This document shows positions 18,659 through 26,870 of a DNA stretch of 34,443 nt, in pieces. Source of the stretch: Candidatus Kaiserbacteria bacterium. Lineage in GTDB: Bacteria > Patescibacteriota > Minisyncoccia > Phycocordibacterales > UBA918. The position numbers and the translations under genes are program-made. How positions within the stretch are numbered: the stretch's first letter is position 1; every line of letters starts with the position of its first letter. Location of the stretch: contig JANLIJ010000076.1 of the NCBI GenBank assembly GCA_024653575.1, forward strand, positions 1 to 34,443, given 5' to 3'. The notes under the pieces are model-generated. The model saw only the letters and a program-made list of their open reading frames with translations, did no database searches and had not been told where the DNA came from.

Positions 18659-18946
18659 ATGAATATTGATTTACCCATAATGATCATTCTCCTCATTTTC
18701 TCCGCTGATTGCGGAACAATGGTTGAGGAGGGTATCAGGCACTCTTCGAGTCGACCGTGGCTTCCCGCTTTCGTGTCGGCAGTCCTCTGGATTTTGTTCA
18801 TGGTGTCCATGTATCCAACATGGATGACACTACTCGTTGCGGTTGCAAACCCAGTCGCATTTGCGTATGGGCTTTTGTATAGCCCATACAAGAGAGCATC
18901 ATGTGGGCAGGTCCTAGACAACAGGCCTCCAGCAGACCACCCGTGA
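18659..18946 (+). CDS. Small hypothetical membrane protein
   Basis: ORF 18647..18946; start at 18659 preceded by GGAGAAG; two hydrophobic segments; own promoter and downstream terminator. Confidence 0.5.
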   Translation: MNIDLPIMIILLIFSADCGTMVEEGIRHSSSRPWLPAFVSAVLWILFMVSMYPTWMTLLVAVANPVAFAYGLLYSPYKRASCGQVLDNRPPADHP

Positions 18947-19000
18947 GCTAGTCCTCACACCAAGTTTCAAAGCTTCTTTTGAAGGGGCTTGAGATGAGAG

Positions 19001-19047
19001 CCGCCTTGGGAAATACATCGGAAGATGTATTTCCCAAGGCGGTTTTT
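19001..19047 (+). terminator. Intrinsic terminator, 19-bp perfect arms
   Basis: CCGCCTTGGGAAATACATC-ggaa-GATGTATTTCCCAAGGCGG-TTTTT. Confidence 0.85.
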
Positions 19048-19159
19048 CTATATTTTTCAGGCTGGAATGCCATACAGTTTTGCTCGTCTCCCATGAGACA
19101 AAATGGCGTATATTTGCTATACTTTGGGCTATTATAGGTTTGTAAAGTGAAATATCATC

Positions 19160-21250
19160 GTGGCTAAACAAAGTTCATACAGTGCTGATTCCATCCAGAT
19201 TCTCGAGGGGCTTGAGCCAGTGCGAAAGCGCCCAGGGATGTACATTGGTACCACAGGCCCCGATGGGCTTCATCACCTCATCTGGGAGATTTTCGACAAC
19301 TCACGTGACGAGGCCATGGGTGGCTTTGCAAACCGCATCGAGGTAGCACTCCTCCCAGGGAACTACATTCGCGTCGTTGATAACGGACGTGGTATTCCCG
19401 TCGACATGCACAAGCAGACAAAGGTCTCTGCGCTCGAGACTATTCTCACTACACTCCATGCAGGAGGAAAATTTGGCGGTGAAGACACGGGATACAAAGT
19501 CTCAGGAGGACTCCACGGAGTGGGTGCTTCAGTAGTGAACGCGCTTTCGACGCATATGATTGCGGAGGTCCACCGTGACGGAGGATATTTCATTCAGGAA
19601 TACAATATTGGAAAGCCAAAGGCAAAGGTAAAGAAAGTGGGTCCTTCAAAACTTCAGGGAACTATCATTACGTTCAGGGCGGACGACACCATCTTCAATG
19701 AGATTAAGTATGACTACAAGCGCATCGTCTCACACATTCGCCAGCAGGCGTATCTGGTGAAGAGTATGCGTATTGCAGTTATTGATGCGCGCCCTACAGA
19801 AGAGGAGATGAAGGAAATGAGCGAGAAAGATGTACAGAAATTCCTCTCAGCGTTTGAGGGAAAGCAGTACCTTGCAGACCTGCACCTTGAGGTTCCTCAT
19901 ATGCATTTCTTCTTTGAGGGAGGATTGCGTTCGCTCGTTGCATTCAACAATCAGTATCAGAAGCCAGTACACGACAATATCTTCTATATTGAAAAGCAAA
20001 ATGTAGATTCCGCAGTACTCTCGGTTGAGGTTGCACTTCAGTATGTTGATGACATCACTCCTCGCATCAGCGCATTCGCAAACAACATATACAACCCTGA
20101 GCAGGGTACGCATATAACCGGCTTCAAGACCGCCCTTACGAGAACACTCAACAACTATGCTAAGAAGAATAATTTCTTCTCGGTGAAAGATAAAGATGCC
20201 GGGTTTACCGGAGACGATGTACTCGAGGGTATTACTGCCGTTGTCTCGGTGAAAATGCCTGAGATTCAGTTTGAAGGGCAGACAAAGGCAAAGCTCGGCT
20301 CCGTTGAGGCGCGTAGTGCAGTAGAGACTGTCTTTGGTGATGCCTTCAATGAGTATCTTGAGGAGAATCCAAATGATGCAAAAGCAATCATCAATAAAGT
20401 CATCATTGCGGTGAAAGCGCGTAAGGCCGCGAAGGCTGCAAAGGACTCTGTACTTCGTAAGGGAGCACTCGAAGGCATGACACTCCCCGGAAAGCTTGCT
20501 GACTGTCAGACAAAGAGCGCAGAGGAATCGGAGCTTTTCATTGTGGAGGGAGATTCTGCGGGTGGTTCTGCAAAGATGGGACGCGACCGCCGTACACAGG
20601 CAATCCTTCCACTCCGCGGAAAAATTCTCAACGTAGAGCGCGCGCGCCTCGATAGAATGCTTGGCTCAGAGCAGGTGAAGAACCTCGTCGTCGCGCTCGG
20701 TACTGCAATTGGCGATGTGTTCGATCTCTCAAAGCTTCGCTATCACAAGATTATTATCGCAACAGACGCTGACGTTGACGGAGCACACATTCGCACGCTT
20801 CTCCTCACGCTCTTTTATCGATATTTCAGGCCAATCATCGATGGGGGTTTCCTCTACATTGCACAACCACCACTCTATAAAATTCAGAGAGGAAAGGAAG
20901 TGCTCTACGCATACACGGATGAAGAAAAGCACAGTATCCTCGGCGTAGACGCTCCGACGGACGAAGGTGGGGAGACTGAGGAGGAAGAGGTAGAAGTCGA
21001 CGAAGAGACAGTAGAGGTTGCTACAAAAACTCAAAAAGTTCGCATCCAGCGATACAAAGGTCTTGGAGAGATGAACCCAGAAGAGCTTTGGGAGACAACG
21101 ATGAATCCAAAAAACCGTGTACTCAAGCAGGTCTCGGTCATTGATGCGCAAGATGCCGATAGGGTATTTGATATTCTCATGGGTACGGATGTGTCGAGTA
21201 GGAAGTCGTTCATACAGTCTAACGCTCACATGGCCAACCTCGATGTATAA
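19160..21250 (+). CDS. gyrB: DNA gyrase subunit B (type IIA topoisomerase B subunit)
   Basis: GTG start; LEPVRKRPGMYIGTTGPDGLHHL, VNALS, EGDSAGGSAKMGRDRRTQAILPLRGKILNVE, DADVDGAHIRTLLLT. Confidence 0.93.
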   Translation: MAKQSSYSADSIQILEGLEPVRKRPGMYIGTTGPDGLHHLIWEIFDNSRDEAMGGFANRIEVALLPGNYIRVVDNGRGIPVDMHKQTKVSALETILTTLHAGGKFGGEDTGYKVSGGLHGVGASVVNALSTHMIAEVHRDGGYFIQEYNIGKPKAKVKKVGPSKLQGTIITFRADDTIFNEIKYDYKRIVSHIRQQAYLVKSMRIAVIDARPTEEEMKEMSEKDVQKFLSAFEGKQYLADLHLEVPHMHFFFEGGLRSLVAFNNQYQKPVHDNIFYIEKQNVDSAVLSVEVALQYVDDITPRISAFANNIYNPEQGTHITGFKTALTRTLNNYAKKNNFFSVKDKDAGFTGDDVLEGITAVVSVKMPEIQFEGQTKAKLGSVEARSAVETVFGDAFNEYLEENPNDAKAIINKVIIAVKARKAAKAAKDSVLRKGALEGMTLPGKLADCQTKSAEESELFIVEGDSAGGSAKMGRDRRTQAILPLRGKILNVERARLDRMLGSEQVKNLVVALGTAIGDVFDLSKLRYHKIIIATDADVDGAHIRTLLLTLFYRYFRPIIDGGFLYIAQPPLYKIQRGKEVLYAYTDEEKHSILGVDAPTDEGGETEEEEVEVDEETVEVATKTQKVRIQRYKGLGEMNPEELWETTMNPKNRVLKQVSVIDAQDADRVFDILMGTDVSSRKSFIQSNAHMANLDV

Positions 21251-21623
21251 TTTAGGAAATCACTTCGTCACTGCTCGTTACATTTTGTTCACCGTACGTC
21301 TATGTACGTTTCACAAAATGTAACTTCGCGTTCCTCGCGCTTTCTCCAAATTCTACATCGAGGAACTTGGATGTGTAATTTTGCGGAATTGCTTTGTCGC
21401 TGCTCGCAATTTTTCATTTCTTACAGAAACTGTCTACTCATTGGACCTTCTGCGTCGCTTTGCTTGCATAAGGTCTCAATGAGTCTTGCGAAACTCCAAG
21501 TGTTCGTTTCTCACACCGTATCTATATACGGCTCATGAAAAATTACTTCACGCTCCGCGCACTTCCACCAAAATAACACCTCCAAAAAACCTCGACGTAT
21601 AATTTAGAAAATCACTTTGCCAC
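21241..21623. repeat. Tandem structured repeat region downstream of gyrB (2 full units + 1 partial)
   Basis: CGATGTATAATTTAGGAAATCACTTCGTCACTGCTCG (21241), GGATGTGTAATTTTGCGGAATTGCTTTGTCGCTGCTCG (21369), CGACGTATAATTTAGAAAATCACTTTGCCAC (21593), with nested hairpins. Confidence 0.75.
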
Positions 21624-21628
21624 TAACA

Positions 21629-21660
21629 CAAAAACCTTCCAGATAACTGGAAGGTTTTTG
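21629..21660. terminator. Bidirectional terminator hairpin
   Basis: CAAAAACCTTCCAG-ataa-CTGGAAGGTTTTTG. Confidence 0.8.
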
Positions 21661-21678
21661 TGTATTTGGATTTGATTA

Positions 21679-22686
21679 TTATCGTACGGTGACGGTGACT
21701 GATTTTGTGTCATTGGATTCATTTGTGTCTGTAGTACTGTAGAGCATTGTGGTCAGTGTTGCTTGTGCGCCACTATCTCCATCAAGGTAAAATCCGAGAG
21801 TAAACTCAATGTGGTCACCTGGTCGTAGGGCTGATTGCTTTGGTGAGGTATATACCTTTCCAGAAGGGAGGACTGCATTGAAGTACCATGTGTCAGAGAC
21901 TGCGGTTCCAACATTCTTCACGTCAAACCGAAGTGCATTGTTGAGGTCGCGATCATACCTCTGTGTGAAGGTAAATATGCCATTTCTTATCACACCACTT
22001 CCGAGGATAGTCATTGCAAGATCACTCTGTCGAGAAACTTGGGAAGGTGCAGTAATAGTGACTGGAGCAGTCGGGGTATCAATAACTGGTGTTTCTGTGA
22101 CCACTTCTTCAGTTGGTTGTACCACAGGAATCGCTATCACTTCAGGTATTTCAGGAATTGTCTGTTCTTTAATTTCAATCCCTGCGTTCACAACAGTAAT
22201 CTTCACGGTATTTTCGAAAGCCTCAGATTTGTCGGCATTTGTGAAAGAGACATGAAGGGGGACATCAGTAAATCGTGATGTTGTGGAATCGATGGTGAGG
22301 TAGAGACCATGAACGGTTGCAGGCAATGTAAGCGTGTCGGTACAGCTCATAGGCATGAGCGAGTCATTCTCACCACGAACCTGAAGGGCGATGCCTTCGG
22401 TACAGGTGTAGGTGAATGCGTACTCGCCCGTCTGTCGAACATCGGTCCAGAGTATTTCAAATGACTCAGCTGAATTCACTACAGTCTTCGGGGTAGTAAT
22501 AGTGAGTTCGTGGAGTGGACGGTACGTCTGCATACTCTCGACGATAGAGGCAAGGGAAGAGAATACCCTTGGTGCTTGTTTAATAGCGAGTGTTGCTCCC
22601 CATACAACTACAGCCACGGTTACTAAAAAGCCAGTAATTGCGAGTACTTTGACAACGACGTCTCTAAAAGTCATATTTTCAGTCAT
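21679..22686 (-). CDS. Membrane-anchored protein with CARDB-like C-terminal domain
   Basis: N-terminal TM; C-terminal LRFDVKNVGTAVSDTWYFNAVLPSGKVYTSPKQSALRPGDHIEFTLGF...DTNESNDTKSVTVTVR. Confidence 0.7.
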   Translation of the reverse strand: MTENMTFRDVVVKVLAITGFLVTVAVVVWGATLAIKQAPRVFSSLASIVESMQTYRPLHELTITTPKTVVNSAESFEILWTDVRQTGEYAFTYTCTEGIALQVRGENDSLMPMSCTDTLTLPATVHGLYLTIDSTTSRFTDVPLHVSFTNADKSEAFENTVKITVVNAGIEIKEQTIPEIPEVIAIPVVQPTEEVVTETPVIDTPTAPVTITAPSQVSRQSDLAMTILGSGVIRNGIFTFTQRYDRDLNNALRFDVKNVGTAVSDTWYFNAVLPSGKVYTSPKQSALRPGDHIEFTLGFYLDGDSGAQATLTTMLYSTTDTNESNDTKSVTVTVR

Positions 22687-22695
22687 AATTTGAAC

Positions 22696-22724
22696 ATGCT
22701 ACCACGGAAATTATACTCTGTCAA
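22696..22724 (-). promoter_or_regulatory. Promoter of the CARDB-like gene
   Basis: TTGACA-17 bp-TAGCAT-9 nt-ATG on the minus strand. Confidence 0.55.
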
Positions 22725-22785
22725 CTCATCTGTTTGACAAACTTGAAAAGTAGTGTATTATATTGACATCATTTATATTCAGTAT

Positions 22786-23472
22786 ATGGAATCAAAAACC
22801 ACAAAAAATCATATGCAGTTCACTTCAAAGCTCGAAGAGAGGGTTGTTTTCTTCTTTGTTGTTGTTGGTGTCATATCGATTACCTATGGAATCTTTTTCA
22901 TTGCTGATTTTCTCCCTGAGAAGAAAGTTGAAGTTGAGGTAGAGGAACAAGTGCCTGCGGTTCCAACGGAAATTATTGCAGAGGAACCTGTGACAGTTGT
23001 GGAAGAGGTTGTTGATCCGCTCCCGATTTCTATAATTTTTGACGCACTCGATGGGAAGCGAGTAACAATTCTCAATCCAGACTCAGGTACTGTAGAAGCG
23101 CTTGATTCGGCCCTTCTTTCAGGTGTTGTCCGTCACCCCGAGTCAGCTGACTTCAAAGAATCAGGAACCATCTTTCTCCTTGGTCATTCAAGTTACCTTC
23201 CTGTTGTCCGCAACAAGAACTTTCAAGCATTCAATGGAATTCAAAAACTTAAGTGGGGCGACACCATCAGGCTTCAGTCATCAGATGTAGAGTATGTGTA
23301 TAGTGTTGAGCGTGTCTATGAAACGAAAGCAACTGATGCTGAGGTGAAGATAGAAAGGGGTGATGCAAAGCTTGTTCTTGCAACCTGTAATTCATTTGCA
23401 ACAAAGGATGACCGCTTCATTGTTGAGGCTGTACTCGTCGGCTCTCACCCAGTCGGGACACCTGCGGTCTAA
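22786..23472 (+). CDS. Sortase (transpeptidase), membrane-anchored
   Basis: N-terminal TM; LLGHSSYLP (His), LVLATCNSFATKDDRFIVEAVLVG (Cys, Arg) catalytic signatures. Confidence 0.88.
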   Translation: MESKTTKNHMQFTSKLEERVVFFFVVVGVISITYGIFFIADFLPEKKVEVEVEEQVPAVPTEIIAEEPVTVVEEVVDPLPISIIFDALDGKRVTILNPDSGTVEALDSALLSGVVRHPESADFKESGTIFLLGHSSYLPVVRNKNFQAFNGIQKLKWGDTIRLQSSDVEYVYSVERVYETKATDAEVKIERGDAKLVLATCNSFATKDDRFIVEAVLVGSHPVGTPAV

Positions 23473-23483
23473 ATAGGGAAGCC

Positions 23484-23512
23484 TTGACAGATTTTGAGTA
23501 CCACTGTATAAT
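23484..23512 (+). promoter_or_regulatory. Consensus-like sigma70 promoter upstream of the lipoprotein gene
   Basis: TTGACA-17 bp-TATAAT, about 230 nt before the start codon. Confidence 0.6.
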
Positions 23513-23743
23513 ATAGTCATAAGTAGTACCTCCGTAGTTTCTTAAAAATTTGGCTTATTTGAGCGATAAACTGTATTGCAACCATTCAGCCGTTCGGTCG
23601 GCATCAATTATGAGGCCTTTATATTGTCGGTGACTTTTGTACAAAATTAGATTTTGTGCGGTGAGTTGCCTGCAATAACGTGGGTGATACGTTCGTAACG
23701 CACGGACGTCGTTCTCTGATAACCAACTTAAAAGGAGGCCATC

Positions 23744-24892
23744 ATGGCCAAGCAAATCATTCGCGCCCTTGTGGCGCTCCTCGCAACATCAGTTCTGGTC
23801 GCTTGCAGCTCGCAACCGTTTGGCCAGACGCCAAACAACACCCCCGCCCAGCCCGCAACGGCTCCGACGAACAGTGTTGCTCTGGCAGTCCCCAAGTCTT
23901 CACCGGCTTCGGCGACCAACGTCGCTTCAGCTGCGGTGGATGCAAGCAAGCTTGCATCTTTCCAACTCTACATCCCCATCTCCGCTGTGAAGCGTGGTGA
24001 GGGTGACGGGTACGCCAAGGGCGAGTTTTATCGTAATCGGAGCTTGAAGGAAATCGTAAATCTTCTCAAGACTCCGAAGGTATGGGCGAAGGAAATGAAT
24101 GTCTCTTGCGAGACGTTCGTCGCGCAAGTCCGCGAGTCCCATGGTTTCATCGACCAAGGGTCCCAGACTTGCGAAGGGCTGGCGACGTTCCTCGAACGTG
24201 AGAAAGTCACGGTCGAGGACTGTACGCCGGAGATGTTTACGACAAAGCACAAGCTTGCTCTCAAAGCGGGCAAGGGCTTCAGTATGTGGCATCGCGCTTG
24301 CAAGACCGACAAAAAAGGAAAGGTCGAGCAAGTCGTGATGTGGAAGGGCGTCCCGCTCTTCTCGACGTTCTGCATGAACATCGCCGTGTCAGCAATGCCT
24401 GCCGTCGTCGCACCACAGGCGCCCGCTCCGGCGACTACGACCACATGTCCCAACCCCCTCGTCATTCGCGTGAATGTGTGGCAACCGGGTGTTCTTGAAA
24501 AGGTCGCTGGTCTGAAGCAGGCGGTGGAGGCGAACAAGAAGGACACCACCACCAACCACTTCAGTCCTGGAAACATTTCGCGGGATTGGGGAGATCCAAT
24601 CCTACTGGCTGCGAAGGTTGGGGATGCTGTGCGAAGCGCCAACGCCTACACCTACCAAGTTTCCATTCACAAAAAGGGTGGGGGCGTGGTCAATGTGCGC
24701 ACACCACCGACGATTACCGGAGAGCACACATTCCTGATGCCGGCGGAGTTCACGGAAGGCGATGTGATGCGGGTTGATTTTGCGGATTTGTCGAAGTTTC
24801 ATTCGCCGACGTCCGCCATCTTGGCTCGCTGGATCGAGTTCAAAAAGTCCACATGTGGCCATCGGAATAACTTCCACGCCATTGAGTGGTAG
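23744..24892 (+). CDS. Putative lipoprotein of unknown function, compositionally atypical
   Basis: Lipobox LLATSVLVACSS; AAAAGGAGG Shine-Dalgarno; GC-rich codons. Confidence 0.78.
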   Translation: MAKQIIRALVALLATSVLVACSSQPFGQTPNNTPAQPATAPTNSVALAVPKSSPASATNVASAAVDASKLASFQLYIPISAVKRGEGDGYAKGEFYRNRSLKEIVNLLKTPKVWAKEMNVSCETFVAQVRESHGFIDQGSQTCEGLATFLEREKVTVEDCTPEMFTTKHKLALKAGKGFSMWHRACKTDKKGKVEQVVMWKGVPLFSTFCMNIAVSAMPAVVAPQAPAPATTTTCPNPLVIRVNVWQPGVLEKVAGLKQAVEANKKDTTTNHFSPGNISRDWGDPILLAAKVGDAVRSANAYTYQVSIHKKGGGVVNVRTPPTITGEHTFLMPAEFTEGDVMRVDFADLSKFHSPTSAILARWIEFKKSTCGHRNNFHAIEW

Positions 24893-24944
24893 TCCTCCAA
24901 TTAGACCATCACACTCGGGAGAGTCGTGATCGGTCGCAGGTTCC

Positions 24945-24978
24945 AGCGAGCGCACTCGTGCGCTCGCTGACAACCTTT
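24945..24978 (+). terminator. Intrinsic terminator
   Basis: AGCGAGCGCAC-tc-GTGCGCTCGCT followed by CTTTTTT. Confidence 0.75.
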
Positions 24979-25067
24979 TTTCTTTTTCATCCTTTCAATA
25001 TTCTTGCGTACAAGCGTAGGTAGGAATATTTAGAAGCATGAATTTATTACACTCATACATAATCACT

Positions 25068-26846
25068 ATGAAAACAATTCAAACAAATAGTGTCGCAGTG
25101 ACCATTGCAAAGGGATTGCTTGGCGTCTTTGCTGTTGTGGTATTCATGTTCGCTGTACTACCTACGCTTTCAGTATATGCTGACGAATCGGGAGACGAGT
25201 ATTTTGATTCAAGCGTAGGAGGAGATGCTGAGAACTATGGTTTCTATAGTTCCTTTGAAGACACCACAGCTTTCTTCGTCGGAGACTCAAACGTTGGTGG
25301 TGATGTATATTCTCAGAGTGAAGAATATCTTGATGTGAGTGTTGGCGGTGACATTTTTTCTGAGAATGCCTATACCGATTCAAGTGTTGGTGGTGACTCC
25401 GTCTTCAGTGACTCAACAGAAATTGCCTATGTCGTCTACGAAGAAACTTCATACCCATACTATTATGATACAAGCTATAACGGGTACTCAGGTTACTCTG
25501 CGGGATATTCATATACTTACCCCGATTATCGAGATGATTACAACTACAATTATAATTATACGTACCAAGCCCCGGAGCAGAGTCCAACCTGTACGTTCTC
25601 TGCAAATCGAACGTCAATAGATGAGGGTGATGATGTGCGACTCACATGGTCAACGAGAAATGCGACAAGTATTTCAATTAATAATGGCGTTGGTACTGTC
25701 TCACGAAGTGGTTCAGATACTGTTTCGCCGTCATCGTCACGTACCTACACACTTGTGGCTAACGGTCCTGGTGGTTCTATGCGGTGTTCTGAGACTATTC
25801 TCGTTGATGAGGACGACAACAATGATAACAATGACAATGTACGCTGTGACTCATTTACGGCGAGTGATACTCGTGTCGATGAGGGAGATGAGATAACACT
25901 CAGATGGAGAACTACAGACGCTAATGATGTTCGTATCAATCAGGGTGTTGGAGATGTGGACGATGATGGAAGTGAACGAGTGACTATTGATGAAGACACG
26001 ACGTTCACACTCACTGCACGCGACGGTTCTGATACCGACACCTGTCGTGTGACTGTGCGCGTTGAAGACGACAACGACAATGACCGAAATGCACCACGAT
26101 GTACACTCCGTGTATCTGATACACATATCAGTACTGGTGAGAGCACGATTCTTTCATGGAACAATGACCGAACTGACAGAATGATTCTTAGAGATGATAA
26201 TGGAAGAACACTTGCTGACTCTGACGATGACCGTGATGTGAATGAGGATATTGACGCCCTTACCGTCCGTCCTCGTGAATCAACGACGTACACACTCAGT
26301 GTATACAATGACAATGTACGTCGTACGTGTGAACTCGATGTGATTGTGGGGGAGCAAGTTATTGGTGGCGTTACACTTGCGAGTGTGCCGTACACCGGTT
26401 TTGATGCAGGTCCAGTACTCACCAGTATCTTCTATACAGCGATAGTTGCGTGGGGTTTGCTCCTTGCCTATATGCTCGTTATTCGTAGACGAGTGGATGA
26501 TGTGAAGGATGTTGAGCACGATTGGTCACTTACCAATACTGAAAGTACTTTAGTCTCTGAGGAGGGTGAGATCGATTTTCCAATGAATCTTCCTACCCAA
26601 GATGCAGAGGTTGTGGAAGAAGTGTCGGGAGACATGTCTCGACTTCAAGAGCTTGAGGCGTATGCACATGAGCACTTCGCACTTGTCTCAAGTGATGCAC
26701 TCAGGTTTATTGTGGGGCAGGAGGGTACCGATATAGAACATACGGCTACTCTTGACCGAGTTATTGAACTGGTGAAGGCAAAGTATCCTAAGGAAGGCGA
26801 ATGGGTTGTTATTAATAAGGAGCGAGTCTTGGCAGTGCTTGCATAA
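25068..26846 (+). CDS. Surface protein: SVGGD repeats, Ig-like domains, VPYTGF sorting motif, TM and cytoplasmic tail
   Basis: ORF 25038..26846; four SVGGD/NVGGD repeats, three Ig-like units (CTFSANRTSIDEGDDVRLTW..., CDSFTASDTRVDEGDEITLRW..., CTLRVSDTHISTGESTILSW...), VPYTGFDA then TM and RRR. Confidence 0.85.
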   Translation: MKTIQTNSVAVTIAKGLLGVFAVVVFMFAVLPTLSVYADESGDEYFDSSVGGDAENYGFYSSFEDTTAFFVGDSNVGGDVYSQSEEYLDVSVGGDIFSENAYTDSSVGGDSVFSDSTEIAYVVYEETSYPYYYDTSYNGYSGYSAGYSYTYPDYRDDYNYNYNYTYQAPEQSPTCTFSANRTSIDEGDDVRLTWSTRNATSISINNGVGTVSRSGSDTVSPSSSRTYTLVANGPGGSMRCSETILVDEDDNNDNNDNVRCDSFTASDTRVDEGDEITLRWRTTDANDVRINQGVGDVDDDGSERVTIDEDTTFTLTARDGSDTDTCRVTVRVEDDNDNDRNAPRCTLRVSDTHISTGESTILSWNNDRTDRMILRDDNGRTLADSDDDRDVNEDIDALTVRPRESTTYTLSVYNDNVRRTCELDVIVGEQVIGGVTLASVPYTGFDAGPVLTSIFYTAIVAWGLLLAYMLVIRRRVDDVKDVEHDWSLTNTESTLVSEEGEIDFPMNLPTQDAEVVEEVSGDMSRLQELEAYAHEHFALVSSDALRFIVGQEGTDIEHTATLDRVIELVKAKYPKEGEWVVINKERVLAVLA

Positions 26847-26870
26847 GAGTAGTTGTAACGATTAAAAATC

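Noticed and set aside
21302-21538. 78-aa plus-strand ORF downstream of gyrB
   Set aside because: Lies entirely inside the tandem structured repeat; translation has no recognisable features.
24028-24642. 204-aa minus-strand ORF in the GC-rich lipoprotein gene
   Set aside because: High GC favours long shadow ORFs; the plus strand has signal peptide, SD, promoter and terminator.
25940-26422. 160-aa Ser-rich minus-strand ORF
   Set aside because: Antisense to the Asp/Thr-rich Ig-like repeat protein; composition explained by codon complement.
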